This document shows, one piece after another, positions 8,801 to 19,085 of a stretch of DNA of 64,000 nucleotides (its first letter is position 1; each line of letters begins with the position of its first letter). The notes under the pieces are model-generated. The model saw nothing but the letters and a program-made list of their open reading frames with translations, was not told the DNA's origin and searched no databases. The position numbers and the translations under genes were made by a program. Origin of the DNA: Agarivorans albus (lineage in GTDB: Bacteria > Pseudomonadota > Gammaproteobacteria > Enterobacterales > Celerinatantimonadaceae); the NCBI RefSeq assembly GCF_019670105.1, contig NZ_AP023032.1:623501-687500 (forward strand). Reading direction: 5' to 3'.

Positions 8801-9724
8801 TATCCACATCACTTTGAACTAACCTCGGCGAGCATTCAAGCTGCCTGTTTACTTGGTGACTTTACTTACATTGGCCAGCAAGAGCAGCTAGTTAGTTGGA
8901 CCCTTGTAGCTGAGAATGCATTTGGTACTACAACTCAAAACTATTCCGAGGGCAAATTCCAGGTAACGAATGTAGGCCGAAACCCCAATGATGATTGGAG
9001 TTTTGTTAGTAGCTCTGCGGTGGCGGATTTTGATGATGGCTTTATGATAGAGGAATCTACCAGTACATGGGCTGATGGCGTATTTACCCAAACTGATTTA
9101 CTTTCTGGCGTTGAAAAGCCGGTAACGGCACAAGCTCCGGTAGTAGACGGTGCTATTAGCTTATTTTATCAACATAGCGATGCGGGTATTCAATCTACCG
9201 ATGGCACCTATGTGTGCGTGGGAGATGATGATACTGCTTATAGCTGTGTGTTGGGTACTGCTCCAGAATTGCGTCATGGTCGCATTAAGCTTAATAACGG
9301 CTTTGGCTCAGAGCTTCAAGCTATAGCAGTTAATGGCGAATTGCAGTATTACGATGGCAGTCAGTACATCCGAAATGCTGATGATGTTTGCAGTAATTTC
9401 AATCTTCCTAGCTTAGAGTTTTTACCTAAAGTTGATTCCGACACAGCCCAAGTTGGTGGAGGCAGTTCTGATGTTTCACTTCGTTCTCCAGGCATCGCAG
9501 AGCAAGGCGTAATTTGGGTCGACTTTACTGCTCCGGGTGACAGCAATACTGGGCAAGTGGATTATTGGTTTAATTTAGACAGTAACCTTAATTGGTTACG
9601 TGAAGATTGGAATGGCAATGGTAGCTTTGAAAGTGCAGATGATGCTATTGGAAGTGGCCAAGTAACTTTTGGCGTATTTCGTCAAAGTGATCGGGTTATT
9701 GATCGCAGGATGCGTTATCAGTAG
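5858..9724 (+). CDS. mshQ: MSHA pilus-associated large protein MshQ, lectin-like and beta-solenoid regions
   Basis: A 1288-residue exported protein at the end of the msh operon. A signal peptide is cut after PVQA (residue 24). Residues about 98-272 hold short degenerate repeats (GYQ at 109, 154 and 243; LANE at 224 and 261) that look like rungs of a beta-solenoid. Residues about 314-600 hold three related modules, each with an aromatic-rich strand and a WIAV, VAYLA or YMAFA strand; the first resembles H-type lectin domains. From about 601 to the end lies the conserved MshQ region (DUF6701-like), with the Ig-like phrase GTVGLSTSTNRGTWSQGDG. In the family MshQ is required for, or attached to, the pilus. 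A glycan-binding tip role is inference. Confidence 0.85.
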   Translation: MKLWSLFAICLGISLLLGAQPVQAIECREVFSSPIASSQNNARLEINWLSRIYGSNQGRLDIDQVDNQDTSGDTCPDANTDCIPSGDRASSGNNVSIEKINNGQSVNAGYQQSVVLGSGSYDTNNFADVGGGTQSTITFSANQDEYFIENINLGYQSTLNLYPGTYWVDGSFSIGSEATLQVLGGSGTVKIFVKGDVSVFYQTEINRGGDPLRLAIYSREDINLANETKSAFIAYARRNVSLGYQAQVDGALFTQQRDVILANEVQVRGISNAGEVDFAPVCDGSLVEPLLLQFGNSGAGQNGGTVTFDQAYQSKPLVFLMTPMDASDPNNDGPVAAILTSVIQSNGEWTGFTWARQEPPGNTTPSKNIQAVDWIAVNEGEHFLEDGTELRAGTIDTNEAFPFPDRNYFNVDMPNYLTVVLHQMQSRNNNCWLTSNSEYNNNGIRLAIDSSEAYDFRFFSRYCVSDNASIYYEDLQDETVAYLATEPTVGAITVDNQVVNYQFGNSVTHGSGSSTINPAATCNYTTSYQTNLFSTPPILVGSKNERRGNNGGWLRRCQHNAADFSMITEEDQYLDNERSHLAEEYSYMAFASNSSVQVPGLNIFADSAGLTCDIHEVTIQATLDGQIDQNFQGTVGLSTSTNRGTWSQGDGQGSLQAGADNGQASYSFVPNDLGEVTLGLLHPLEGAVTLTVADGGISATTVVTFNAYGFKDELIGTWGENPHKANTEFILKLTAVGKDPAGGAGCSQIGNYEGTKNLRFWTDYIQPASGTRQLAVQDQLSNSFENVGTNQNTRTTIQTVFSGGESQLNLRYPDVGRLGINFWDEEGSEIDGSTATLLGSATAELIPAGFQWQDIKNQADESRVNPATYFTKAGDPFISSLIAVIDNCDISTQGQDCHAPNFVADPDYLEQEASLESPSNGELGTLSDGTIDSQSAGVMQIIDTNYSEVGSINYTGEVTEYLGYVLEDYAVGKASDVVGSFYPHHFELTSASIQAACLLGDFTYIGQQEQLVSWTLVAENAFGTTTQNYSEGKFQVTNVGRNPNDDWSFVSSSAVADFDDGFMIEESTSTWADGVFTQTDLLSGVEKPVTAQAPVVDGAISLFYQHSDAGIQSTDGTYVCVGDDDTAYSCVLGTAPELRHGRIKLNNGFGSELQAIAVNGELQYYDGSQYIRNADDVCSNFNLPSLEFLPKVDSDTAQVGGGSSDVSLRSPGIAEQGVIWVDFTAPGDSNTGQVDYWFNLDSNLNWLREDWNGNGSFESADDAIGSGQVTFGVFRQSDRVIDRRMRYQ
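6149..6673 (+). repeat. Degenerate GYQ/LANE protein repeats in MshQ (beta-solenoid-like)
   Basis: Coding repeat within MshQ residues about 98-272. LGYQ occurs at 153-156 and 242-245, AGYQ at 108-111, and LANE at 224-227 and 261-264, each followed by a short hydrophobic strand and a glycine. The spacing and the alternating small and hydrophobic residues suggest a right-handed beta-helix. This was recognised by eye only. Confidence 0.55.
6797..7636 (+). repeat. Three lectin-like modules in MshQ
   Basis: Coding repeat in MshQ. The modules cover residues about 314-378, 413-486 and 534-593 (bases 6797-6991, 7094-7315 and 7457-7636). Modules two and three share an R-x-N-N plus W pattern (SRNNNCW and RRGNNGGW). 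All three end in a hydrophobic strand of the WIAV, VAYLA or YMAFA type. The first is closest to H-type lectins. The similarity is by eye and divergent. Confidence 0.5.
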
Positions 9725-9768
9725 TGAATTGGTTGAAAAATGCGCAATCCAAACCAAGGATTTAACCA

Positions 9769-9786
9769 AAGGCAAGTGATTGCCTT
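9769..9786 (+). terminator. Possible weak terminator after the msh operon
   Basis: A 7-bp perfect stem (9769-9775 with 9780-9786) with a GTGA loop lies 45 bases after mshQ. It has no continuous T tract, only a pyrimidine-rich tail, so intrinsic termination is uncertain. The rest of 9725-9899 is noncoding and must hold the mreB promoter, which I could not place with confidence. Confidence 0.35.
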
Positions 9787-9842
9787 CACTATCCTTTGCA
9801 TCTCTCTAGAGTATGCTTGCTAGTCGCGGTTTGCATTGGTAA

Positions 9843-10943
<1,101 letters not shown>

Positions 10944-10952
10944 GTAACACCT

Positions 10953-10988
10953 AACGAAGAACACGCCTTGTGTTCTTCGTTTTATTTA
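10953..10988 (+). terminator. Intrinsic terminator between mreB and mreC
   Basis: A perfect 12-bp stem (10953-10964 with 10970-10981) with a 5-base loop (GCCTT) is followed by TTTATTTAA. This is a strong Rho-independent terminator. It explains the usual excess of MreB over MreCD, with mreC served by read-through or its own promoter. Confidence 0.9.
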
Positions 10989-11026
10989 ACTTTGTTCCAA
11001 ACAGACAACTACTTAGGTAACGACCG

Positions 11027-11842
11027 ATGAAACCTATCTTCGGCCCAGGTCCATCTTTAGAGCTTCGCCTTGTGCTCGCTATTTTGTTGTCCATTTCTTT
11101 GATTTTCATCGACAGTAAACTGATTGCCTTTAAGCAGGTGCGTGTATATTTGCATTCCGCTGTGAGTCCCTTGCAATACATTGCCAATATGCCGGGTCAA
11201 CTTATGGACTCAATGTCCAATCAAGTGATTACCCGTGAACAGCTGAAAAAACAAAATAGTAGCCTGCGAGAGCAGCTCTTGCTTAATCGCGCAGATCAAT
11301 TATTGATGGAAAGTCTAGCCAAAGAAAATACTCGTTTACGGGCTTTATTAGGCTCTCCTGTGCGCAATGATAGCCGAAAACTGGTGGCCGAAATTATGGC
11401 CGTGGACTCCGATCCATTTTCGCATCAGGTGGTTATTGATAAAGGTAAACTAGATGGGGTGTTTGAAGGGCAACCTGTCATCAACGATATTGGTGTTATT
11501 GGTCAAGTATTGCACGTAGGCACTACCACCAGTCGAGTATTGCTTATCACCGATGCGAGTCATGGCATCCCGGTGCGTATTGCGCGAAATGACATTCGCG
11601 CAGTGGCTACCGGCACTGGTGAGTTAAATCGTTTGCAGTTGCCGCATATTCCACGAAGTACCGACATAGGTGAAGGTGATGTGTTGGTTACCTCTGGTTT
11701 AGGTGGTGTATTTCCTGAAGGCTACCCGGTGGCGGTCGTTAATCGCTTTGACTATCAGGAAGGCAAACCCTATGCCGACGTAATGGCTACACCGGTAGTT
11801 GAGTTAGACCGCTTACGTTACTTATTACTTATTTGGCCCTAA
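11027..11842 (+). CDS. mreC: Rod-shape determining protein MreC
   Basis: A 271-residue bitopic inner-membrane protein of the elongasome, which activates PBP2-RodA and links it to MreB. It has a short cytoplasmic start, one membrane segment (about residues 12-31), a coiled coil (about 60-110, rich in L, E and R), and the periplasmic double beta-barrel domain. The phrase VVIDKGKLDGVFEGQPV marks the first barrel and VTSGLGGVFPEGYPV the second, both conserved across MreC. Its length is shorter than the roughly 370 residues of E. coli, mainly for lack of a low-complexity tail. Confidence 0.96.
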   Translation: MKPIFGPGPSLELRLVLAILLSISLIFIDSKLIAFKQVRVYLHSAVSPLQYIANMPGQLMDSMSNQVITREQLKKQNSSLREQLLLNRADQLLMESLAKENTRLRALLGSPVRNDSRKLVAEIMAVDSDPFSHQVVIDKGKLDGVFEGQPVINDIGVIGQVLHVGTTTSRVLLITDASHGIPVRIARNDIRAVATGTGELNRLQLPHIPRSTDIGEGDVLVTSGLGGVFPEGYPVAVVNRFDYQEGKPYADVMATPVVELDRLRYLLLIWP

Positions 11843-11866
11843 ACATTCGCTTGGTAAAGGCATAGC

Positions 11867-12352
11867 ATGATTGAAAAAATTAATGGCCGTGGTGCCATTA
11901 TCGGCAGTTTATTCATCGCATTGATATTGGCAATCATACCTTTGCCTTTGATTGCTGACGCCTTTCGCCCGGATTGGGTATTGGTGTGTGTGTTCTACTG
12001 GACAATCGCTTTACCCCATCGCAGTAACGTGGGCATTGCCTTCGTTGTAGGCTTTATTCTAGACCTTTTGCTCGGCTCAACCTTAGGTGTTCGGGCCTTG
12101 GCAATGTCGATAGTGGCTTATATTGCCGCCACTAACTTTACCCGTTTGCGTAATTTTTCGGTTTGGCAACAAGCACTTGTGGTAGGCGGGTTAACAGGTT
12201 TAGCTAAAATAGTGGTTTTTTGGGCGGAATACCTCGTTCAAGATATTCAGTTGCCTTATGGTTACTTTTATCCGGTTATTACCACTACTGTTGCTTGGCC
12301 TTGGATATTTTTACTGCTGCGTAAATTGCGCCGCCAGTGGAAGATTTCATGA
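11867..12352 (+). CDS. mreD: Rod-shape determining membrane protein MreD
   Basis: A 161-residue, very hydrophobic protein with about five predicted membrane segments, which is the MreD pattern. The conserved phrase RPDWVLVCVFYWTIALPHR and the following GFILDLLLGSTLGV are typical. It works with MreC in the lateral-wall synthesis complex. Its stop overlaps the ATG of maf (ATGA), so the two are coupled. Confidence 0.95.
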   Translation: MIEKINGRGAIIGSLFIALILAIIPLPLIADAFRPDWVLVCVFYWTIALPHRSNVGIAFVVGFILDLLLGSTLGVRALAMSIVAYIAATNFTRLRNFSVWQQALVVGGLTGLAKIVVFWAEYLVQDIQLPYGYFYPVITTTVAWPWIFLLLRKLRRQWKIS

Positions 12353-12927
12353 CACCACAGTGCCCACTTATTTTAGCCTCGGCTTCGCCAAGAAGAATTG
12401 AATTACTAGGCCAGTTAGGCTGGGTGTTTACTTCCCAAGCCGCGGATATTGACGAATCACCAAAAGAAAATGAAGCGGCTGCAAGCTTAGTGTGCCGCTT
12501 AGCCGAAGAGAAAGCCGCAGCTGTTGCAAGTTTGTATCAAGCGGATTCGGTAGCGGTGCTTGGCTCAGATACGATTGTGGTTTGTGGTGACCAAGTGCTG
12601 GGTAAACCAAAAGACGCCAACCACAGCAAAACGATGTTACGTTTGCTAAGTGCTAAGCAGCATCAAGTAATGACCGCAATATGCCTGTATTATCAAGGTC
12701 GGGCGCATACTCAGCTAGTGACCACAGAGGTATTCTTCTGTGAGGTTTCAGATAGCCAAATCGCTGAGTATTGGGCCAGTGGTGAACCGGCAGATAAGGC
12801 CGGAAGTTATGCCATTCAAGGGCTTGGCGGTAGGTTTGTCGAACGTATTGAAGGTAGTTATAGTTCGGTGGTTGGTCTGCCATTGGTAGAGACCGACCGC
12901 TTACTCCATTTACATTTAACTCGCTAG
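12349..12927 (+). CDS. Maf-family nucleoside triphosphate pyrophosphatase (YhdE type)
   Basis: A 192-residue Maf protein. The family hydrolyses dTTP and UTP (and some modified nucleotides) to the monophosphate and pyrophosphate, acting as a house-cleaning enzyme. Motifs are the N-terminal SASPRRIELL phosphate-binding segment, LGSDTIVV with the catalytic Asp, GKPKD, and the late KAGSYAIQG and IEGSYSSVVGLP. Position directly after mreD matches the yhdE rather than the yceF paralogue. I chose the ATG at 12349, which overlaps the mreD stop, rather than a GTG 12 bases upstream. Confidence 0.94.
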   Translation: MTPQCPLILASASPRRIELLGQLGWVFTSQAADIDESPKENEAAASLVCRLAEEKAAAVASLYQADSVAVLGSDTIVVCGDQVLGKPKDANHSKTMLRLLSAKQHQVMTAICLYYQGRAHTQLVTTEVFFCEVSDSQIAEYWASGEPADKAGSYAIQGLGGRFVERIEGSYSSVVGLPLVETDRLLHLHLTR

Positions 12928-12933
12928 GTTACT

Positions 12934-14403
12934 ATGTCAGCAGAATTATTGATTAACGTTACCCCAACCGAGACTCGTGTAGCTTTAGTGGATAGCGGGA
13001 TCTTGCAAGAAACCCACGTAGAACGTGATGCGCGGCGCGGTATAGTTGGTAACATGTACAAGGGCCGAGTGAGTCGGGTATTACCCGGTATGCAGGCGGC
13101 TTTTGTTGATATTGGTCTGGAAAAAGCGGCATTTTTACATGCCTCTGACATTGTTCCTCATACTGAATGTGTCGATATTACCGAGCAGGAGCATTTCCAA
13201 GCGGGAAATATTGCCGAGCTAGTTAGGCAGGGCCAAGACATTATGGTGCAGGTGGTTAAAGACCCACTGGGTACCAAAGGTGCCCGCTTAACCACCGATA
13301 TTACTTTGCCTTCTCGTTACTTGGTATTTATGCCTGGCAGTAGCCATGTAGGGGTATCACAACGCATTGAAAGCGAAGAAGAGCGCGAGCGCTTAAAAGA
13401 GATTTGTGGCGACTTTGTTGATGAGCTGGGCGGTTTTATTATTCGCACAGCCGCAGAAGGCATTGGCGCCGATGAGCTTGAACAAGATGCTGCTTTTTTA
13501 AAACGAGTATGGCGCAAGGTTCTGCAGCGTAAAGAGAGCTCGCCAAGTAAAAGTAAGCTGTACGCAGAGCTAAATTTAGCGCTGCGGATTATTCGTGATT
13601 TTGTGGGGACTCACTTAGATCGAATTCGGGTGGATTCACGGGAAACTTACGAACAACTGGTTTCTTTTAGTGCTGAGTTTGTGCCCGAGTTTACCGAAAT
13701 TCTCGAGTACTATGCTGGCGACAGACCGATCTTTGATTTGTTTGATGTAGAGAATGAGATTCAACGCGCCCTAAAACGACGCGTGGATCTTAAGTCTGGC
13801 GGCTACCTGATTATCGACCAGACCGAAGCGATGACCACCATCGATATCAATACTGGCGCTTTTGTTGGCCACCGAAACCTCGAAGAAACTATTTTCAATA
13901 CTAATATTGAAGCTACTCAATCAATTGCTCGCCAGCTGCGTTTACGCAACTTGGGTGGCATTGTGATTATCGATTTCATCGATATGGCTGATTCCGAACA
14001 TCAGCGCCGCGTACTGCATAGTCTAGAACTGGCTTTAGCTAAAGATAGGGCCAAAACTAACATTAGCGGCTTCTCTCAGTTAGGTTTAGTAGAGATGACG
14101 CGTAAACGTACTCGCGAAAGTATTGAACATATTCTGTGTGGCGAGTGTCCAACCTGTCGTGGTCGCGGTACGGTAAAAACAGTTGAGACAGTATGTTACG
14201 AAGTGCTGCGTGAAATCATTCGGGTTAATCGCGCTTATGACGCCGATAACTTCATTGTTTATGCGTCGACCAAGGTGGCAGAGATGTTGATGGGAGAAGA
14301 GTCTCACAGCCTAGCAGAATTAGAGGTGTTTATTGGAAAGCAAGTTAGAGTTCAAACTGAACCAATGTACAGTCAAGAGCAATTTGACGTGGTATTAATG
14401 TAG
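12934..14403 (+). CDS. rng: Ribonuclease G
   Basis: A 489-residue single-strand-specific endoribonuclease that matures the 16S rRNA 5' end and takes part in mRNA decay. An S1-like domain lies at about residues 35-125. The catalytic metal ligands are D304 (in TTIDINTG) and D347 (in GGIVIIDFIDM), at the same numbers as in E. coli RNase G. The zinc-link CPTCRGRG follows. The protein ends soon after, so it lacks the long degradosome scaffold of RNase E. It follows maf by six bases and precedes yhdP by four. Confidence 0.97.
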   Translation: MSAELLINVTPTETRVALVDSGILQETHVERDARRGIVGNMYKGRVSRVLPGMQAAFVDIGLEKAAFLHASDIVPHTECVDITEQEHFQAGNIAELVRQGQDIMVQVVKDPLGTKGARLTTDITLPSRYLVFMPGSSHVGVSQRIESEEERERLKEICGDFVDELGGFIIRTAAEGIGADELEQDAAFLKRVWRKVLQRKESSPSKSKLYAELNLALRIIRDFVGTHLDRIRVDSRETYEQLVSFSAEFVPEFTEILEYYAGDRPIFDLFDVENEIQRALKRRVDLKSGGYLIIDQTEAMTTIDINTGAFVGHRNLEETIFNTNIEATQSIARQLRLRNLGGIVIIDFIDMADSEHQRRVLHSLELALAKDRAKTNISGFSQLGLVEMTRKRTRESIEHILCGECPTCRGRGTVKTVETVCYEVLREIIRVNRAYDADNFIVYASTKVAEMLMGEESHSLAELEVFIGKQVRVQTEPMYSQEQFDVVLM

Positions 14404-14407
14404 GTTT

Positions 14408-17400
14408 ATGGCAACTCCTTTACGCCGTGGCGCCAGAAAATGCTGGTACGGCCTTGCAATAGTATTAGTGATTATTGCCGTGTGCTTAAGTATTGCACGC
14501 GGCATTTTATCATTTGCCAGCAACTATAAAGATGACCTTGCACAGTGGTTAGTGGCCGATCAAGACGCCGAGTTACGTATTGGTCAGCTGAGTGCTCGGC
14601 TGCGCAACTTTAGACCAATGCTGGTGTTTGAAGATTCCGAGGTAGCGATTGGCGAAGACCGCAATACCCGCTTCAGCGTTGGGGCCTTAATGCTAGAACT
14701 AGATCTTTGGGAAACACTGGAGCAACGCCAAGTGGTATTCAAAGATTTGGTGCTTGATGAATTCCATTTAAAACTTAGTGTTGATCCCAACAACAGTAGG
14801 TCTTCCCGCGATTTTAGCCAAAGCTATCAAGCCATTAGTAATGTGTTTTTGGGGCAGTTGGCGCAATTTAGTTTAACCAATAGCCTCATTGAGCTGAGCT
14901 TCCCAGAACATAGCATGAATTTTGATATTGCTAGTTTAGATTGGGTGAACAAGGGGGATTTACACCAAGGTAATGGTGAAATTCTGATTGGCCAAGATTT
15001 GCAAAATGGTCAAGTAAGTTTTCGCATTGACCTAATCGGCGATGCTGCCGATGTAAGTGGCTTAACGGGGAAGTTATTCGCTAAGGTTGAGCATCTTAAT
15101 TTAAAAGCCATGCGCAGATTGCTGGGTGCTTCGGCACAGCATTTCGAGAGTGATGTGAACCTTTCGCTATGGGCAGAATTTGGCGCAGAGCAGCAACAAC
15201 GTTGGCTAAGCCAGTGGCAACCTAGCCATTTATCGTGGGGCAAACAGAACCAACAAGTACTGCGTATTGACAGCGGCCTTGTTCAGGGCCTGAAGGTGGC
15301 TGATAAGTGGCGAATTGATAAGCTACCTTGGCAGTTAAGTGTTAACGATAAAAGCACCGATTTCTCGTTACAAGGTTTGGTGAGCAAACAGCAACAGGCA
15401 TGGCGCTTGGCCGAGCTTGATTTAGCGACTTGGTCACCGGTGTTAGCAGTGCTAGAAGACAGCGAGTCGAGCATAGCGTGGTCTCAGTTACTAAAGGGAG
15501 GGCAACTTAGCCAGCTGGAGCTTGAATATCAGCAAGCCACTAAGCAACTCACTTATCAAGCTGAGCTACTTGATGTGAGTACCCAAGGCCAAGCGTTCAT
15601 TCCTAGTCTTAGCGGCTTAAATGCTAAGGTGCAAGGCGATAAACATCAGGCTAACGTTAGGTTGCAGCAACAGGGCGACTTTCACCTAGGAGTACAATTT
15701 GAAGAAACCTGGAAAATTGAAAAGCTCGATTCTGATATAGTGATTCGTTTTGCTGATCCCGGATTGAGTTTACGCAGTCACCATACTCACTTAATTACTC
15801 CTGAATTAGATTTTGCTGGCATGTGGTCGCTAACTTGGCCAAAAGATGGCGCGTGGCCAGTATTGAGCTTAATGGCAAACGCTGAAATTAGAGATGCAGG
15901 TAAAGCTTATTGGTATTATCCAGAAGTCATGCCAGATAAGGTGTTTTCTTACTTAAAAGATGCCTTGGTGGAAGGGCAGGCAAAGCATAGCCAAGTACTG
16001 TGGTATGGCCAACTTAATAACTACCCCTATGATGCGAAGAACGGCATCTTCCAAGCCTTTGTTCCACTAGAGAATGCCACTTTCAAATTTGACCCAGATT
16101 GGCCGGCACTGGAAGAGTTGCAGCTAGATTTGCTGTTTCAAAATGATGGCCTATTCATGGAAAGTAACCGCGCACGTTTAGGCGAAGTCCCCGCGCAACG
16201 TATTAGCGCTAGTATTCCTCAATTTCAAAGTCGTTCGGAGCTTTTCATTACCGGTGAAATTGCTGGCCCGGCGGAAGGCGTGCAAGACTATCTATTGCAG
16301 TCACCCATCGAAGCGCTTAGCGATAGCTTAGCGCAATTGCCTTTAGGTGGCGGAGACGTAGCTGGTGAGATTTACTTGAACATCCCGCTTTATGATGGCG
16401 AGGTTGAGGTAAATGGTCATGTTGATTTTAATGGTAACAGCATTGATGTTAAGCCGGCCGGCATGAGCTTGAGCCAGGTGAATGGCCGCTTATATTTTCA
16501 AAATGAAAAGTTACGTACCAATAACTTAAGTGCACTGTGGCGCGGCATGCCGCTGGACATTAAATTTAGTACTCAAGCCTCGGCAGATAACTACTTGCTT
16601 AACTTCGATCTCGTAGGCCGTTGGCCGCTGCGTGATGCGCAGCGAGCCTTTGGTATACCACTTAGCGATTATACTTCTGGTAGCCTTAATTGGCAGGGCG
16701 ATTTAGATATTCGCTTAAAACCCGAAGGCCAGTTCGATTATAAGGGCGATTTTCGAAGTGACTTGCTAGGGCTCGCCCTTACGCTTCCTGAACCTATTCA
16801 AAAACGCCCAGCAGAAACTTGGCCTACCGCACTGAGTATTAGTGGCGATGGTTTAAGTGGAAAACTGCAGCTGGAATCTAACCAGTTGATCTCTGCTGCT
16901 GCTCAAGTTGATTTTGTCGATGAGCAGAAACATCTTAAATATGCCTTGCTTAATTTAGGTAAAGATAACGATTTACTGTGGCAGGGCGAAGGCTTAGCGA
17001 TGTCTTTTGATTTCGCTCAGCTAGATTTAGAGCCATGGTTAAAGTGGTCAAAGCAACAAATTAAGTTCACCCCAGAAAAGCCAGAATCGAGCTACACCAA
17101 CGTGAGTCTCACTGTGCCGCCTTTGATGTTTATCCGCGGATCCGTTGATGAAGCGCAGTTACTCGGCCAAAAACTAAACAACCTCAATATTGCTTATTTG
17201 CCGCGCAGTAAAACCCAACTGCAAATTGAATCTGAACAGTTGATAGCTAGTGTTGCGGCGCCTGATGCGCCAAGCATCGAAGAAGCCGTGAAGATAAACA
17301 TTGAGAAAGCACAGCTGAATGAGCTAGATTTTTCCCAACTGGATAGTGAAGCTGAGCAAACCCAAGCAGTGGCTGAACAGCAAGGCAGTTCTTTGCTTGA

Positions 17401-18259
17401 AGTATTGCCACCAATAGCGATTAGCTGTAACGACTGTCAGTTTGGTGACTATCGTATCGGTAACGTTAAACTAGACCTGCCAATAGAAAACCAAGCGATG
17501 GAGAATGGCCGTTTATGGGTTGATTGGGGTCATAGCCAACTTACCGCAGCGATGTTTTGGAACATAGTAGACGAGCAAGAGCAAGCCGGGTTTGCAGGCA
17601 GCTTCGATAGCTCTAATATGGAACAACTGATTGAAGATTTAGGCCGAGATAGCCCTTTAAAAGGCACACCTGCACGCTTTACCTTTGATGTAAGTTGGCA
17701 AGACAGCTTACTTAAACCACAAATGAACAGCTTGGATGGCTCTATATCGGTGAAGACCGATAAGGGTGTTGTTACTGAGATGAGCGACAAGGGTACGCGC
17801 TTGCTCACTCTCGCTAGTCTAGACACTATCCGACGCCGCTTACAGCTCGATTTTAGTGATGTATTTGAAAAAGGGCTGCACTTTGATTCAATGAGCGGCA
17901 GCATTAATTTTGATAATGGCGTGGGTAATAATCAAGACTTTTACCTGGATGGCGTAGCTGGCGCAATGCGTGGTAAAGGTGAAGTTGACTTCCGCGATGG
18001 CCAAATTGATTATCGAGTGAGTTACTCACCTAAAGTGACATCCAGTCTACCGGTACTTGCCGCCTTTTTGGTAACACCTGCGACTGGGGTTGCAGTGTTG
18101 GCATTGTCTAAACTGCTAGAGCCGGTGGTGGAAGTGGTGACGCAAATTGATTTCGCCCTTACCGGTAATCTTGCTGAGCCAGAGCTTATCGAGCTTGAGC
18201 GGGTGAAACAAGAAATTAAAGTACCCGATGAGTTTAGAGCCAGCGAGTCTCGCCAATGA
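14408..18259 (+). CDS. yhdP: AsmA-like inter-membrane phospholipid transport protein YhdP
   Basis: A 1283-residue protein close to the E. coli YhdP length of about 1266. One N-terminal membrane segment (about residues 12-37) anchors it in the inner membrane. The rest is a long beta-rich periplasmic part (DUF3971 and AsmA-type regions) thought to form a hydrophobic groove bridging to the outer membrane. The C-terminal stretch (PKVTSSLPVLAAFLVTPATG) is a conserved hydrophobic segment of the family. YhdP with TamB and YdbH moves phospholipids outward, which complements the Mla system encoded further along this window. Its stop overlaps the next start (ATGA). Confidence 0.95.
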   Translation: MATPLRRGARKCWYGLAIVLVIIAVCLSIARGILSFASNYKDDLAQWLVADQDAELRIGQLSARLRNFRPMLVFEDSEVAIGEDRNTRFSVGALMLELDLWETLEQRQVVFKDLVLDEFHLKLSVDPNNSRSSRDFSQSYQAISNVFLGQLAQFSLTNSLIELSFPEHSMNFDIASLDWVNKGDLHQGNGEILIGQDLQNGQVSFRIDLIGDAADVSGLTGKLFAKVEHLNLKAMRRLLGASAQHFESDVNLSLWAEFGAEQQQRWLSQWQPSHLSWGKQNQQVLRIDSGLVQGLKVADKWRIDKLPWQLSVNDKSTDFSLQGLVSKQQQAWRLAELDLATWSPVLAVLEDSESSIAWSQLLKGGQLSQLELEYQQATKQLTYQAELLDVSTQGQAFIPSLSGLNAKVQGDKHQANVRLQQQGDFHLGVQFEETWKIEKLDSDIVIRFADPGLSLRSHHTHLITPELDFAGMWSLTWPKDGAWPVLSLMANAEIRDAGKAYWYYPEVMPDKVFSYLKDALVEGQAKHSQVLWYGQLNNYPYDAKNGIFQAFVPLENATFKFDPDWPALEELQLDLLFQNDGLFMESNRARLGEVPAQRISASIPQFQSRSELFITGEIAGPAEGVQDYLLQSPIEALSDSLAQLPLGGGDVAGEIYLNIPLYDGEVEVNGHVDFNGNSIDVKPAGMSLSQVNGRLYFQNEKLRTNNLSALWRGMPLDIKFSTQASADNYLLNFDLVGRWPLRDAQRAFGIPLSDYTSGSLNWQGDLDIRLKPEGQFDYKGDFRSDLLGLALTLPEPIQKRPAETWPTALSISGDGLSGKLQLESNQLISAAAQVDFVDEQKHLKYALLNLGKDNDLLWQGEGLAMSFDFAQLDLEPWLKWSKQQIKFTPEKPESSYTNVSLTVPPLMFIRGSVDEAQLLGQKLNNLNIAYLPRSKTQLQIESEQLIASVAAPDAPSIEEAVKINIEKAQLNELDFSQLDSEAEQTQAVAEQQGSSLLEVLPPIAISCNDCQFGDYRIGNVKLDLPIENQAMENGRLWVDWGHSQLTAAMFWNIVDEQEQAGFAGSFDSSNMEQLIEDLGRDSPLKGTPARFTFDVSWQDSLLKPQMNSLDGSISVKTDKGVVTEMSDKGTRLLTLASLDTIRRRLQLDFSDVFEKGLHFDSMSGSINFDNGVGNNQDFYLDGVAGAMRGKGEVDFRDGQIDYRVSYSPKVTSSLPVLAAFLVTPATGVAVLALSKLLEPVVEVVTQIDFALTGNLAEPELIELERVKQEIKVPDEFRASESRQ

Positions 18260-19080
18260 AACTAATCTCCCTACAAATGACCTCAAACGGTGTGGTCGAA
18301 GACAATCTCAAGCAGGCTGAAGGTTTACTGCAACAGGCTAAGCCTAAGGCTGGTGACTTAGTGCTATTGCCCGAAAACTTTGCTTGTTATGGTGGTGGCG
18401 ATAAGGCCTATATGTCTATCGCTGAGCATTTAGGCAAAGGGCCTATTCAAACTTGGCTTAGCCAACAAGCCAAGTTATATGGCATTTATTTGGTGGCTGG
18501 TAGCGTGCCTACAAAAGCTGAAGAACAGCACCGTTGTTACACCACCAGTTTAGCCTTCTCACCCGCTGGAGAGTTATTACAGCATTATCACAAACTCCAC
18601 TTGTTTGATGTGGATGTGGCTGACAACGTGGGGAGTTACCGAGAATCAGACAGTTTTGTTGCTGGAGAGCAGCTCGCTTGGTTTGATATGGGCGCAATTC
18701 GAGTAGGAATGGCGATTTGTTTTGATTTACGTTTTCCTTACTTATTTCAGCTGCTGCGCCAACAGGGCTGTGATATTGTATTACTTCCTGCTGCATTTAC
18801 TGCATTAACTGGGGAAGCCCACTGGCAAGCGTTACTGCAAGCCAGAGCCATAGAAAACCAACTCTATTTAGTGGCCGCCAATCAAACAGGAACACATAAA
18901 AATCAACGCCAAACTTGGGGGCACTCGATGATTGTTGACCCATGGGGGCGTTGTTTGGATCTACAGCCAAGCGGAACGGGGCCAGCAAGAGCCGATTTTA
19001 ATCCGCAGCTATTACAGCAAGTTAGGGACCGGATGCCCGTGCCGTTGCATGGTCAATTACAACTAGGGTGGAGAGAATAA
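18256..19080 (+). CDS. Carbon-nitrogen hydrolase, nitrilase family (probable deaminated-glutathione amidase)
   Basis: A 274-residue member of the nitrilase superfamily with a complete catalytic triad: E40 (LLPENFAC), K113 (HKLHLFD) and C155 ([10 protein letters not shown]). The E-K-C context is that of the Nit1/YbeM branch, which hydrolyses deaminated glutathione as a metabolite-repair step. That substrate is inferred from the family, not shown here. It sits between yhdP and tldD, coupled to yhdP by an ATGA overlap, an arrangement common in related bacteria. Confidence 0.9.
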   Translation: MKLISLQMTSNGVVEDNLKQAEGLLQQAKPKAGDLVLLPENFACYGGGDKAYMSIAEHLGKGPIQTWLSQQAKLYGIYLVAGSVPTKAEEQHRCYTTSLAFSPAGELLQHYHKLHLFDVDVADNVGSYRESDSFVAGEQLAWFDMGAIRVGMAICFDLRFPYLFQLLRQQGCDIVLLPAAFTALTGEAHWQALLQARAIENQLYLVAANQTGTHKNQRQTWGHSMIVDPWGRCLDLQPSGTGPARADFNPQLLQQVRDRMPVPLHGQLQLGWRE

Positions 19081-19085
19081 ACACT

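Noticed and set aside
10951-11187. 78-residue minus-strand frame
   Set aside because: It runs through the mreB terminator and the start of mreC; no family features.
17530-17904. 124-residue minus-strand frame
   Set aside because: Antisense to the conserved end of yhdP; very Ser-rich and without a ribosome site.
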